A stretch of DNA of 64,000 nt from Cannabis sativa (taxonomy: Eukaryota; Streptophyta; Magnoliopsida; Rosales; Cannabaceae). Both the position numbers and the translations under genes were made by a program. This document shows positions 49,501 through 62,155 of this stretch, in pieces. Each line of letters starts with the position of its first letter. Positions within the stretch are counted from its first letter, which is position 1. The notes beneath the pieces are model-generated. The model was not told where the DNA came from. It worked only from the letters and a program-made list of their open reading frames with translations, and ran no database searches. Location: assembly GCF_029168945.1 (NCBI RefSeq), contig NC_083603.1, forward strand, positions 32,895,396 to 32,959,395, read 5' to 3'.

Positions 49501-51583
49501 ATATCCTGGGCATTTTACTTTTTCAAGAAAATCTCTCTATTTCCCTCCATATTTCTTTATGTATTTTTCTGGTTTTGACTTTATACACTGCTGGTGTGTG
49601 TATCACAGTTTATGGTTCTCTGTTTTTCCAGAGCAGAGGAGCTGGAGACAGCATTTATGGAGATGGTCAAGCATGATAATCGACGACAATTGAGTGCAAG
49701 GGTAATTTTTTTTCTTTAAAAAAAATAAATAAAAAAAGAACTACAAGGATATTCCTATCATTGATCTATATCAGTTTTGTGAAGTCCTACTGAAGAACAT
49801 TTTGTTCTAGTGTAGATCAAATATACTTAGATATATTGTGGTTCTCATTCCTGACAGCTTTCCTAAATGCTTTAATTCCTTTCTTTGTGAACTCTAACAG
49901 GTCCTTTACATCTATAAACTTGCTGCTTAATAAATATGTTCTTATGTCACCTTTTTAACTGCTTTTCCATCTTTTTCATACATGTAAATTGTAATGTTGA
50001 ATTAATTATTGAATGTCCAGTCTCTGAAGCTCAAAACACATAGAAGGAGGTATTTTTTTTCATTTGAACAAAGTGCTTTCTTTGGTTATCAAGCAACAAT
50101 TTTGTTCACAAGCACCTATTGGCTAAAGATTAGATTACTTCAATAACGTCATTATATTAGGTGGCAATATTCTTACATACTTGTACTAAGAAAGGTCTTT
50201 TTTTTTTATTATCATTATTCAGGCAATATTAGTTTCTATACTTTTTTCTATTCTCATGTGCGTGTCTTCACTTACACTTTTGCAGGTTGAGCAATTGGAG
50301 CAAGAAGTTGCCCTCCTACATCAAGCCCTCTCTGATAAGAAAGAACAAGAAGCTGCAATGCTCAAGGTTTTATCTGCTTCAGTTTCTAGGAAATGTTCTG
50401 TGTTTTTTTCCTGCCTATAAATTTTATGGGTTGTACATATAATAGGTCTTGATGCGGGTGGAACAAGAGCAAAAGGTAACCGAAGATGCTCGAATAATTG
50501 CAGAGCGGGATGCAGCTGCTCAGACATATGCAGTACATGTGCTTCAGGTTTTGTTTTGTACTGGGATATCTTGGTTATTTAAGATGATCACTGGCTGCCG
50601 TGTTTCTCTGTTTCATTGTTTTATTCTTGCTTTATGAACCAATTTTTATTGTTACTACTATATATAGTCAATGTTATACCTGTTTTTCAAGGTAATACTG
50701 TTATACAGGAAAAATATGAAAAGGCTGTGGCTTCACTTGCTGAAATGGAGAAAAGGGTTGTAATGGCAGAATCATTGTTGGAGGCTACACTGCAATACCA
50801 AACTGGCCAAGTTAAAGCACATTGTTCTCCACGGTACATCTGTACATGAAAATTGATTTAGTATCTTTTATTCCCCTTTGTTTCTTTTCTTACCCTTTTC
50901 TAGGCCAAATCATCTTATGGGTGTGGACTTGAGATTGATTTTGATAAAAGTATCTATGTGGGTTGGGGAGGCGATGTTTACTATAGTCCCTGTCGAAGAC
51001 CTTCAATTAAAATACTGAACTTTTTTTAAAGAGATAAATCTACCCAAATGTGTAAATGATCTTAGCTTCCATTTTTTAATGTACATGCCATATCCTTCTA
51101 GTTCAAATCTTTAGTTCTTTATTCGATGACTTGACACGGCTGTCTGCCATTCTAGGTCTGTGGGAAATCAAGCAACCACTCAGGAGAACACAAGAAGGGG
51201 TATTTTGCCATTTGCACTTGGTTGGCGCGACAGAAATAAGGTAATTGTGATCTTTCAGTGAGTCTTGTTAGTCCTATGAAAAAGGCGTATTTTTATGTTT
51301 CCAAACAATTTGAAGGAAGTATTTTACCACTAGATATAATTCCCCTTTGTAAAGAAGATATGTAATAGCCCATATTCATGCTCCTTTGACCTTGCCATTT
51401 CTCCAAATACATTGTATCAAAAGCTTTGTCAAATTAGAATCCGTTTGTGCATCACAGGGCAAACCATCTAATGCCGAAGAGTCTAGCGAAACTAAATCAA
51501 CCAATGGAGCAACAGATGTGGTGGGCACTCCTCAGAAGAATACAAGTGAACAAGAGAAGAAAACAAGTGAGCAAGGGCAGTAA
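43547..51583 (+). CDS. TBC-domain Rab GTPase-activating protein, 18 exons, 857 aa
   Basis: Coding exons: 43547-43581, 44266-44335, 44617-45399, 45497-45643, 45756-45869, 46070-46128, 46464-46530, 46681-46732, 46827-46919, 47005-47088, 47188-47606, 48214-48275, 49632-49701, 50286-50366, 50446-50547, 50709-50833, 51156-51240 and 51458-51583. All introns are GT-AG, phases close, and the total is 858 codons. N-terminus MADHTFNLEPR joins RDSYGFALRPQH, a motif I know from plant members. The TBC domain runs from GGVPKDLRGE (287-296) to about 500, with the arginine finger in IEKDIPR (R349) and glutamine finger in VGYCQ (Q383), so GAP catalysis on Rab GTPases in membrane traffic is expected. Residues 663-780 form a coiled coil (VEQLEQEVALLHQAL). 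Residues 36-280 are acidic and probably disordered, with a KKKKKK patch. The 44266 acceptor was chosen because the nearer one at 44241 gives an immediate stop. Confidence 0.9.
48913..49405. mobile_element. Tourist-like (PIF/Harbinger) MITE in TBC intron 12
   Basis: Terminal inverted repeats GGTGCTGTTTGGTAACAC and, reversed, GGTGGCGTTTGGTAACAC, flanked by TTA on both sides (48910-48912 and 49406-49408). TTA duplication and G-rich ends containing TGTTTGG are typical of Tourist MITEs. At 493 bp it has a GC-rich core (49110-49205) made of GGTCCGGGT-like repeats, unlike its AT-rich arms. Confidence 0.8.
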
Positions 51584-51703
51584 TGCTGTCTTGTTGAAAG
51601 ACAGATTGTACTTGATCTGGTTTAACACTTGCCCACTTTTTGTATTGTAAATGTGCATACAACTGGCTTAGGAGCCGATGATATGTATCAATTTAAATTC
51701 AAA

Positions 51704-52050
51704 AGTCACCTTGTTTCTCCCAGGATTTAAAAACTGAAATTCATTGTACATTCAATCATTTTTCTTATGTTTTTTTAATAGATAATAAAGGTGCAGAGAT
51801 TTTGGTTAAGTAAACTAGCTGACCCTTCTACCAGAAGCTGACATTGGAATTAGTATTACAAAATTTACTTTGGTTCTCCCAGGATTTAAAAATGAAATTC
51901 ACTGTACATTCAATCAATTTTGTTACCTTTTCAAAAAAAAAAAATCAATTTTCTTATTTGTTTTTTTTAATAAATAATAAAGGTGCAGAGATTTTGGTTA
52001 AGCAAACAAGCTGACCCTTCTACCAGAAGCTTAGACATTGGAATTAGTAT
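51704..52050. repeat. Tandem duplication downstream of the TBC gene
   Basis: Two units share TTCTCCCAGGATTTAAAAA, TTGTACATTCAATCA/CTGTACATTCAATCA, AAAGGTGCAGAGATTTTGG and CTGACCCTTCTACCAGAAGC. Starts near 51711 and 51870. They lie in or just after the TBC 3' UTR, between the convergent TBC and kinase genes. Confidence 0.85.
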
Positions 52051-52612
52051 GTTTTCTTTCATGCTTTTTAGGCTGTATTAAGAGTATTTACAGCTTAAGA
52101 TGAAGATCGGAAAATCTAGCACATTATGTGTAGCAATAAATAATGTTTTAATCATCAAAATTTACACAACCCTTCATAAAGTTCAATAAAAGGCAGAGCT
52201 GTACAACAAAACTCCCAAGGTGAAATCATGTAAAAAAAAAAGACACCTAAGATAGTATAAAGAATGCAAATTTATACAATCAAAAACCACTACTACCCAC
52301 CTTCTTGGTTTGCATATACATCCAAGACAAAACTAGTAAAAAATTTCATCCCAGCTAAAAAGACAAAAAATGGAGAAGCAAATGTGATTGACATTTTTTT
52401 ATTCGTATCACAGGAAATTTGCTAACTGTAGAGCGAATGAGATGCAAGTGAGAGAAGCATTCACAAAGGTCTGATCTTTGTATATCATCATCAGCAGCCA
52501 GAACCAGTAGTAGGTATTCTTCAAGAGTATGTGGAGTCAATCCTCAAAGCAGTAGGAAGTCTGCATGTATTTCTACATAGCAAAATCACAAAATATTATG
52601 TTTTCACATTCA

Positions 52613-55023
52613 CTACCACCATTGTGATTTCTTCTCGCTGTCTCTCTTGGATTTAGGAGTACCGGGCGGAAAACGAGAACTTTGAACTGGTTCAGTATCA
52701 GGGTTGTATTTTTGTGTAGCAAGATAAGTCAAAGCAGTGACGACATCAGCTATGACGGGCCGCATATTAGGCTGCTCTTGAACACACATTGCTGCGACAG
52801 CAAGAGCTTGGTACAATCCTCTTGCAGGATATTGACCTTGGAGCATGGGATCTGCCATTTGCGAAAACTTCCTCCGGTCTTTAAACAAGGGTCTTGCCTG
52901 CAAGTAACCATGTGAGCCAAGAGGAACAACATCTTCATTACTAAAGAAATAGTTAAAGCTAAATTTGGCACAACATCTCATAACAGTCATTCTTATTACA
53001 TGTTTAGTTCCTCAGAAGAATATTATCCACTAAATGGGGTTTTCTTACCCAAGCAACCAAGTTCTGCTCTCCTGTAGCTCTTGAATTGTCAATTGCTTTC
53101 CTGCCTGTAATAATTTCCAGAAGAACTACCCCAAAACTATATACGTCTGATTTCAAAGTCAACTGACCAGTCATTGCATACTCAGGAGCACAATAGCCAT
53201 AGGTTCCCATTACCCTTGTTGACACATGAGTGTTATCCCCAACAGGCCCGAGTTTTGCCAAGCCAAAATCAGAAAGCTTAGGATGGTACCCTTGATCCAG
53301 CAAAATATTGGAGCATTTCAGATCTCTGTATATAACAGGAGGGCTAGCTTTGTCATGTAAATATTCCAATCCTTTTGCTGCCCCGGCTGCAATTTTCATT
53401 CTTGTATTCCAGTCGAGTCGTTTCTTTCCTGGTGTAATGTCTGCAAAGTAAGCTTATGAAACTTTAGCATGTGCAAAAGAATAAATAGACAAATGAGGTT
53501 AAGAAATGGACAAAATGAAATAGATACCATGTAAATGGTCTTCCAAAGATCCTAGGGACATATATTCATAAACAAGAAGCCTTTGATCACCATCAGCACA
53601 ATAACCAGTAAGGTTAACAAGGTTAGGGTGATGAAGAAGACTTAACATCAAAACTTCAACCAGGAATTCCCTGTTCCCCTGCAAGCCGTTACGATCAAGT
53701 TGCTTGATTGCAACAACCTATACAAAACACACAAAATAACAGAATCCACAGTCAGCTTGCAATACAAACACCGCCCAAAAATGACTCAAATTAAGGTAAA
53801 CTGAGATAACTATGCCATAACTGGTGGCCATAACTGGTGGCCTCTGTAAATAAATTGGACCAAAACTCAGAAGATGAAAAGCATGAAAAAAAAACATATA
53901 TTGACAAATTAAGAAGGTAAATTAGCGTCTTAGTTTTTTTCATAAAATGGTAACCGTATTATTGCATTGGACTAACCTGGTTAGTGCTTTCTAAACGCCC
54001 TTTGTATACTCGACCAAAACCTCCCTCACCCAAGAGACATTCTGCCCTAAAATTTCTAGTTGCAGCTGCCAACTCACGGAATGTAAACGTCTGTGCTGCA
54101 ATGTGATCGGATCCTCCATTGCTGGAAGGCTCCTTCTCATTTATGGACGGAGTTGTGTTGTAATTACCTGAGATTGAATAAGTGAGACAATGAAATGATT
54201 GAGAGCCAAATGAAGTTTGGTTTTGCATTTATTTAGATAATCAATTTTCATAACAGGGAAAGTACAACCACAAAACCAAAATGATGGTGGAATTGTTCGT
54301 TGACAATGGAAATCAGACAATAACAAACGCACACTTGAATTACAAAATTTAGGTACTCATCAGATTTCCAAAGAACAAGAAAACATGGAATAATTTCCTC
54401 ACCTTTACCATTATGGTTCAAAATCACACACCAGTTCTATTAAGATCCAACTACTAACTCACAAATAGAGTAAGGTAAGTTCTACCATGTACTGCTACTA
54501 TGAGTATACCTATTGAGTAAACTCGAATGGATTAAGTTTTCGTATGAAATAATGAGGTTTAAAAAATTAAACGAAACCCAGATACCAAAAGGGGAAAGAG
54601 ATTATAATTTCCCATGAGGTATTATTGACAAACATGTCAAAGGCATTAAAAATTAATACAGTGAAAAAACGAAACAAATGAATCTCTTAGTTCTGATCAA
54701 TATACAAAAAAACCCAGATACCAAAAACAATAAAGAACCCCATATCTTCATTATTCGAGAAAAACCAGAACCAAACAGAAAAAGGGTAATTTATTAATCA
54801 CTATAATGAATGGAACCTGTAATCAGTATCAAGCTTTATCGACCTATTATTCAAAAAGAGAAGAAAAATAATAACAAAAAACAAAAAAATAACATGGATA
54901 GAGATATCAAAGATTACCTGAAGGGGGTTTGATCTGATCAACTGGGTTTTCCTGCTGATTTATCTTCTTCTTCTTGGTCTTAGCTTTACTGTTTGATTTT
55001 CCAGAGCAGGGAATCCAACCCAT
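52613..55023 (-). CDS. PBS1-like receptor-like cytoplasmic kinase (RLCK VII), 5 exons, 387 aa
   Basis: Exons (minus): 55023-54918, 54167-53977, 53717-53528, 53440-53049 and 52897-52613, with GT-AG introns and in-frame joins totalling 388 codons. The N-terminus MGWIPCSGK has Gly2 for myristoylation and Cys6 for palmitoylation, so plasma-membrane anchoring is expected. A basic tail follows. The kinase has P-loop [11 protein letters not shown] (82-92), catalytic Lys in VVAIK (K104), YRDLKCSN (D202), DFG (220-222), an activation loop with [12 protein letters not shown] and the RLCK-VII block [17 protein letters not shown]. All catalytic residues are present. Family members relay signals from surface receptors in immunity and brassinosteroid signalling. 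It most resembles the PBL5/6/7 (CDL1) branch as I recall it; the exact orthologue needs a tree. Confidence 0.92.
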
Positions 55024-56481
55024 CTTTTATTTTTATTTGTTAATTTATTATATATTTTTTTCTCTTTCTTATAGAATAAGAAGAAGGAAGATACAAAAGG
55101 AAAGAGTAATCTTTCTTATGGGAAAGATAAAAGAAAGAATCAAAGTGTGAAACTCTTCAACCGAACCAATAGCAGACCCAACACGAGCCAGACCAGTGAT
55201 AGAGTTGTTGTTGTGGCACTTGTCTTGGAAAATTTTGCCTCTTCTCTATTTTTTATTTTTTGTTTTTTAATTTAATATTATTATTATTATTTAGAGTAAC
55301 TTCTAACGTTTTTACTTTTTTTAAAATTATTCATTACTTTCACTTGAATGATGAAATTCTTTCCTTTCAAAATATAAAATAAAAAAGAGAGAATGATTAA
55401 ATTCCTTTAATTCAAATGTTTGATGTTATGTTACCCCAAAAAATTGCATTATTACTGATTTAGATCACTTGGGGGTTAATGATTTTAGTAAAAAAAAAAA
55501 AGGTTATACTGTTACCATATTATATTGTCTAATTTTTCTGTTTTTAATATTTGATGGAATCATTTATTCTGTTTTGTGTAGGATAAATACATAAATAATG
55601 TGTATTTTAGTAATTTATTTTAACTTAAAAACTATTTATCAAAGAATTATGTGGAGAATTTTCACAGGCATACACTACATACTAATTTTTCAGTAATGGT
55701 AGAAGAGGGGAAAAAAAGAAAATAGTGAATTGCTTTTTAAAGGGAAAAGAAACGGCATCGTTTTGAATAACATAAATGGGCTAATGATTGTACAATGGGC
55801 CTCCCATAAATTATGAGCTGGATATTACCATTAATGGCCCACAATACATGCGTGTTAAATGGATGGCTAGGATCATTTGGAAGGGCCTAAGGTGTCTCCC
55901 AAATCTAACCATAGATTTTCTCTCTGTTTATAAAATATGTATATTATATATCTTTTTTTTTTATTCAAATGTTTATATAGTATATAGTAAAATTTTACAG
56001 ACAGCTGGGCATATGGACCCTCCATTTTTAACTTTTTGTTCTTATTACGTGACAAATATATAGTAGGAATCACGTTTTAATATAAAATAAAAGTCTCTTT
56101 GAATTTTCCAAAAAAAAAAAAGTCTCCTTGAATTGAATTGAAGACATTTTCAACTCCACCAACCCTATCCGTAGTGTTGGTTTTGAAACATTTTTGTTTT
56201 TAATTTTTTCCCTTTTTTTTTTACGAGAGGGTTTATTGTGGAATATAATTGAACACACTTTTGAAAAATGACTCCAATTCTTTCTACAAAATATTGAAAA
56301 CTAACATAATTTCATAATTGAAGCACAACAAAATAGAACAATACATGAAAATAAGCCTAATCAATTTCAGTTCCATTTTAAAACAAGGTTCATGAACCAA
56401 AGTAGCTCATCTACTTCACCCATTTTAAACTCAATAAATAAATAAATATCATTTTTCTTTATGTGTATACTTAATTGTTTC
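55024..56481. other. Kinase promoter and intergenic sequence
   Basis: No gene. The first 180 bp on the kinase's 5' side are AT-rich with purine/pyrimidine runs, including an AAAAATATATAATAAA stretch close to the start codon. The rest is low-complexity AT sequence with homopolymer runs. No element boundaries were recognised. Confidence 0.4.
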
Positions 56482-56967
56482 TGTATACATGAGACTAGAA
56501 TGATGACAAACTAGGATAAATATATTTGAAAAAAAATTACTGTATATTAAAAATTTCTATAAATACAACACAGGTTCACTTGTTTTTTTTGTAGTAAAAA
56601 TTCAAAGAATAAAAGTAGGTATTACATTAAATCATAGCTAAAATAGGACCTTTCCACGTCTCTTCTTTATGCTTCACCAAAGCTAGTTATAATTAATCAC
56701 AACTAATGATATTTAGTGTTTTATCTAACTTAATTGTTCTACTTCCATACTCGTATTATTTTTCTCGATGAACACAGAAAAATACTAAATATCATTAGTT
56801 GTGATTAATTATAACTAGCTTAAAGAGACGTGGAAAGATCCTATTTTAGCTATGATTTAATTAGTTGTTTTGGTAAATGTATTTATAGAAATTTTCAATA
56901 TACAATAATTTTTTTTTCCAAATATAATTATCCTAGTTTGTCATCATTCTAGTCTCACGTATATAAC
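56482..56967. repeat. Large imperfect inverted repeat (foldback) downstream of the WRKY gene
   Basis: Arms of about 200-250 bp face each other around a ~50-bp centre near 56,730-56,775. Left arm landmarks: GAGACTAGAATGATGACAAA, AATCATAGCTAAAATAGGA, CCACGTCTCTT and AGTTATAATTAATCACAACT. The right arm has their reverse complements in mirror order. The left arm holds extra bases near 56570-56630 and 56665-56678. It may be a foldback MITE; no clear target duplication was found. It starts about 120 bp beyond the WRKY stop codon. Confidence 0.85.

Positions 56968-57024
<57 letters not shown>
56967..57024. repeat. (AAT)n microsatellite
   Basis: About 19 uninterrupted AAT/TAA units abutting the right arm of the foldback repeat, within the likely 3' flank of the WRKY gene. 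Confidence 0.95.
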
Positions 57025-57025
<1 letters not shown>

Positions 57026-57084
57026 TTATGAGTTGGCTGGCTAAAGATGTGTTTCAAAAAAAGTCAGTAGTCATGTGGTGTGTC

Positions 57085-59626
57085 TTAAGGGGCCTTAGTG
57101 TGAATCTCAGAAGACACAAGATTTGGAGTAGACTTGATCGGCATGTCATGGTTATGTTTTCCTTCATATGTTGTGATGAATGATTTTGGATCGTCTGATG
57201 CTCTTTCCACATGCTTCCTCACATTGCATTTCACACTTGTGCATCTATAATAGCTTCTGCTAACACCACATACACACATAAATACATAAAAATATATGTT
57301 AGAAGTAATGGTAAAAACAGACCTTTTCTTCTTTTTACGTTACTATATATTTATATAAATATTTTTGCTTTCCAGACTGAATGTCGAGGAGATTTGACAT
57401 GATTTCAAGCGTGTCACAAAATTATACTTCACAATAAACTATAAATAAAAAAGGTCAGTGTTGCAGAGTTGCATAAAAAAATGGTGTTTTTGCCACAGTT
57501 TTATATGGAACAATAAGTGAAAATATAAGATGTTAACCTTGGATATGGATTGCCCTTTACAACTTTCTGTCCATATTTTCTCCAGCGAAAGCCATCCCCT
57601 GAAATGTTTTCTAAATCATTTGAATTTTGCATAACTCGACCTTCTTGAATGCCTTCTCCTCCTGATGTTCCTGCTTCATGTGATTGATTCTCACCTTTCC
57701 TGAAAGACGCACAAAAATGTGAAATGCTATACTTATTGGAATACGAATACAGTGACTCAAATTTCTTTCTGAGTATTCTTACAAAAACAAAAAATCTTTT
57801 GATTCTCTCCTAAAAAGTCTGGTGCAACAACAATTGTAGCAAGCCTTAATTCCGTGTTAGAATAGGATTAAAATTCTCAATCCATAAGCATGAAATTAAT
57901 CAAAAGCTTTTAGTACTAATCGTTTCACATAGTATTTGTGAGATTTTGTTTTGTTTTATTTACTTTATTGTCTGTTTCTCGTCTATTTTGCTAATAGTAT
58001 TCATATTATATCACTTGTGTATATCTTTATCTTTGAAGCACAAGAGAGTTTAGTTTACCTTCTTTTATGTCTTGGTTCATCATCTTCTGCCTCAGGTTCA
58101 ACACTAAGAGAATCATAAAGTTGAGAAGCTTTTCCTTGACAAGAATGTGCTTGTAATACTCCAACTTCCCCTTCACAACATTCGTTCTTTTCATTGAGTT
58201 GACTATGCCATAATTGGTGGTTGGCGTCTAGACTGGGGGTGGTATCAGCCAATGCTGGTGTCACAGATGACGAGTTTCGCTTGGCAGGCTGAGGCTTAGA
58301 ATGGTTGTGTTCACCCTTGTAGACAATTTCAGCAATCTGCCCATCCAAAGATCTCTCAACTTTCTTTTTCACCGCGCAATTTGGATATGTGCACTTATAG
58401 TAACTTCGTGGATACTCGCTCCCTTTCACTTGTTTTTGTCCATATTTTCTCCAATTATATCCATCGTAAGAAGGCCTGTCACTATTTGCTATGGAAGGTA
58501 GAGATTGTGGATCCTCATCTTCTTGGTTTTGTGGCAGGGACACAATCTTTGAGGGCACAACCATTGTATTACTTTTAGCTCTTACCGAAGCAATCGGGTT
58601 TAGATATGAGCTATGCTGTGAAAGAAAACTCTCTTTATCTTGCTGTGAATGTTGAGCTTGAGAATGTATTTGTTGGAAGCTGTTATTGAAGTTTCCCTAA
58701 TGATCACAAAATAGAAGTTTTTGACTCTTTTTCAAACTAGGCTCTCCACCCAACATTGTAATATTTGAGAACCAGAAAAATATAACAATTGCTATGAATA
58801 TATATATATACAAGGAGAAGCCCCTTTATTCTTTAATTGCTTTAATTTGGTTATCAATTTCAATTTGTTTCTTTTTTAAAATATATATCTACATATTTAT
58901 ATATTCACGAAAACCACATAATGAAGTTATATAACTTCATCTGCTTTAAAAACAAAGAAGAAAAATTATGTGCCCGACTATTGGTCAGAGTGTTGCTACC
59001 CAACACCACCTTGATATTAATTAATGCAATTAAATATTGAGATCGGACACTAAATTGCACAAATGACAATATATCTGTCTAAGTAATGTTGGTCACCAGT
59101 TGTCCCCGGTGCCCCTTAGTAATACCCATTCAAGCTACCATCTTGAGCACAAATGTTTCATTTCTCGATCTAAATGCTAATGAAGATCAGAAGAGGAACT
59201 CAAACTAACCATGGTTGCCAAAAGTGAAACGGTTGTCTTGGAAACAACTTTTGCCAATGGTTTGTGCACCACAGTTGATCCTCCATCCGGCTTAGAACAG
59301 ACTGCAGCGCCACAAATCTCGGCGGCCTGCAAGTCATCAACATCACATCACAGAATCAAAGATAAGAACATGATCTCCATAAAAACTATGATCTAGTTTA
59401 CCTGAGAAGAAAGCAGATCAGGAGCTGCACCGTGCACCGTTGTTGGCTTAAATCTCACTGTCTTCGGTCTAATGGTAGCAGGAACTGCAGCCTCAGAAGA
59501 TGTGTTTGAGGGGGAAGTATGAAGGGCACCTGCAACAAGTTCTGAGAATGATCTAAAGCTTGAACAAGACGGCCTTGAAGCAACCGGTTTCGAGATAATC
59601 GTCCTCTCTGACTCCTTAACATTCAT
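57085..59626 (-). CDS. WRKY44: Group I WRKY transcription factor, WRKY44/TTG2-like, 5 exons, 437 aa
   Basis: Exons (minus): 59626-59402, 59326-59210, 58696-58059, 57699-57538 and 57256-57085. All introns are GT-AG and the total is 438 codons. The N-terminal WRKYGQK lies at 196-202 with C216, C221, H244 and H246 (C-X4-C-X22-H-X-H). The C-terminal WRKYGQK is at 366-372 with C386, C391, H415 and H417 (C-X4-C-X23-H-X-H). The last intron cuts the C-terminal domain inside the Arg codon of NPYPR, as is usual for group I. The N-terminus has [10 protein letters not shown] and IRPKTVRF, which I recall as diagnostic of WRKY44 (TRANSPARENT TESTA GLABRA2). The C-terminal domain binds W-box DNA (TTGACC/T). 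In Arabidopsis the gene acts in trichome and seed-coat development and tannin/mucilage production. [11 protein letters not shown] between the domains is a probable nuclear signal. Confidence 0.93.
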
Positions 59627-60480
59627 TCTTACAAGTAGTGATCAAATAGTAGTTCTTGAGCATGGTAATGAAGAACCTCGAAATCCAACCATCTTATACT
59701 GAAAGTAATGAAGATGAAGCTGTTTTTGCTTCTTATCCAGGCCTGCAGGATATAAAATCATATTTGAGTCAATACATAGAACACTTGGTGTGCAGATATA
59801 CATTTTGAGTCAATTAAAGTACTCTAAAAGAGTCACACTAATCAAAATGAAAGTAGTTGAAAGAAATTACTAAACCGTTTTCCTTAAGAACAAATTTACG
59901 AACTCTAGATTTTTAGCGTGAAAGAGTTAGGCCAAAAATGGTGGAACTACAAGAGGGAAAAAAAAAGAAAAACAAAGTACGAACAAAAATCAGAATGAAA
60001 TGATAAAATAGTAATGTTTTATCTTTCATCAACATATTAAAATATACATATAGAAAAACCAACAAATGACAACTCCTTGAGTCACTGAAACCACCATAAA
60101 TGTCTCTCTGAGTGAGTTCACATGGGAAACTAGATGAAAAGCCAAAGAATTTTCTACTAATATGCATAAACAAACAAAGCTAGAAGAAGAAGAAGAGTAT
60201 TTAGTAGAAGATTATCAAAAAAATCCAGAAATCTTCAAATGAAATACTGTCTATATTATATGCATATACATGTATCATAACGAAAAGAAAAGTAACATAT
60301 AAATCCAAGAAGATGAACTTGAAAAGAAAGAATTGCATTACCTTAAACAAAGTTATACATATAAATACAAATAACACAGCGAAATTCTGAGCTACAAACA
60401 GCACAACACAAACAATTTTTCTAAAGGTTTTGAAGTTTTTCAATCTTCAGCAGTATACACATATGTGGATAGAGAGGGAG
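59627..60480 (-). promoter_or_regulatory. 5' UTR and promoter-proximal region of the WRKY gene
   Basis: No coding sequence. The intron-like texture between about 59,740 and 60,375 suggests a 5' UTR intron, as in many WRKY genes, but splice sites were not fixed. GA-rich AGAGAGGGAGAGACAC on the plus strand (about 60,470) may lie near the transcription start. Confidence 0.3.
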
Positions 60481-60815
60481 AGACACAGATATTTTTATTT
60501 TTATTTTTATAAATTTTAGAAAATAAATATATTTTTCATAATCTATTTTTGGGCAAAATATACACAAGCACTAAAAGCTGACTACAAGGAATCCAGCCAT
60601 GAAACAACTGTTGAGTAAATTGTAAACCATACTTTACTGTGTTCAATAAAAATAATAATAATAATTTTTATTTTTTTTAAAAAAAAATTAAAGTTCTTTG
60701 GACTTTGATAAACACTTTCAGTAAATTTTATTCAATTCTTACTCCTTTTTGTGCCTCATAAAACTGTCGGTGACTTTATCAAACAGCCTTATGTTACTGC
60801 CATACCAACTAACTG

Positions 60816-60850
<35 letters not shown>

Positions 60851-62155
60851 TCTGTCCTTGGACTCTTTGTTTGTTTTTCTTTTTTATTTATTTTTCAAAA
60901 AAATATTACAAGATTTCATATTTATCTTATAAATATAATTAATTTATGTATTAATATTCTTAAATTAATTTTTTAAATTATTGATTAGTGTGATTTTAAT
61001 TTGTTAGACTATTTTAAAGATTATTCATGCATTTAGAGTTTTTTTGGAAGACTTTTAGCATATTTTAGCCGGTGAGGTCAGTTTTATAAGGCGAAGCTTA
61101 ATTATGAATTTTGATAATTTTAGAAGCAAAACTGAACTTGGAGCTCAACGTGAAAGTTTTAGATCTCGTTCTTAGCTTTCTAGAACATCTTCAATCATCT
61201 AATTCTGAGTAATATCGAAAGAGTTGTGGCCAAAATACTATCAGTCGTAACAGTAAGAAATTTTTGAAAAAAAGATAGCGAAAATAAAGATAACTTTTCA
61301 AGTCGAGTTGCGATTTTTTCAAAAGATGAGTTATCTTTTCTTTTAGTGAGATATTTCATAAATAAAATCCTAAATCTAAGAGAATTCATCTATCTTGAAA
61401 CTATAAATACAATCCTAATTTTAAGAGGATTCATCTATCTTTCCTAATACTATAAATATGATCTCTTAGACTACAAATTTAATAATTTAAAAAGCTACAA
61501 ATTAGAGAGAGAGCAAGGAAGAGACAGAGATCGACTTCGAAGTATTCTTTATTCTAGTTCTTTTCTTCTCCTTCTACTATTATTAAATAGTATGATTTTT
61601 ATTATAATGTCTTAATCAGAGTAATTTTCTTTTAGTTAAGGGTTATTTCAAAACTCAAGACATGAATTCTTAGTTTCTTTATTGAATGTTAATTTCTAGT
61701 TTTCAATATATCAAATTGCTTCTATTATTCTATGTTCAATGCTATGATTATTGTTTTAATCTTATTTGGATGGCTACTAAATTAGATTTTACTTTAATCT
61801 ACCGTCATCTTAGAATTACTATTCACCTAATAGTCTAGGATTTTAAGTGTTTGTGATAAATTGCAATTTTTATTTGTGATGAAAAATAGAACCTAGGTTA
61901 AATAAATTATATGCTTCATAGATTTGTTGCTTAAATTAGTCTATCTCCATAAAACTCAATGTTTTATCTAAGTTAAATGAATTGCATGCTTCGTGAATTT
62001 ACTCATGTAAAAGAGTTAATTATTGAGCACTTCGCCTTGATTACAGACAATAGGAAGATTGGGATAATTGACTGCTTCAGCGTTATCTGTGGGATTAATA
62101 GTTTGATTAGAAACTGAAAATTACATTTTTTAATAGGAACTATGAATAATTGTTG
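60481..62155. other. AT-rich, repeat-like intergenic region
   Basis: There is no gene. It holds a ~29-base T run (60,821-60,849), a short tandem duplication at 61,375-61,465 (AATCCTAA...TTCATCTATCTT twice, each followed by ACTATAAATA), and from 61,480 a GAGAGAGAGCAAGG stretch followed by T-rich sequence that reads like an LTR/leader of an unidentified retroelement. Boundaries not found. Confidence 0.4.

Noticed and set aside
60749..60976. Phenylalanine-rich ORFs
   Set aside because: They arise from a poly-T tract and lack any gene context.
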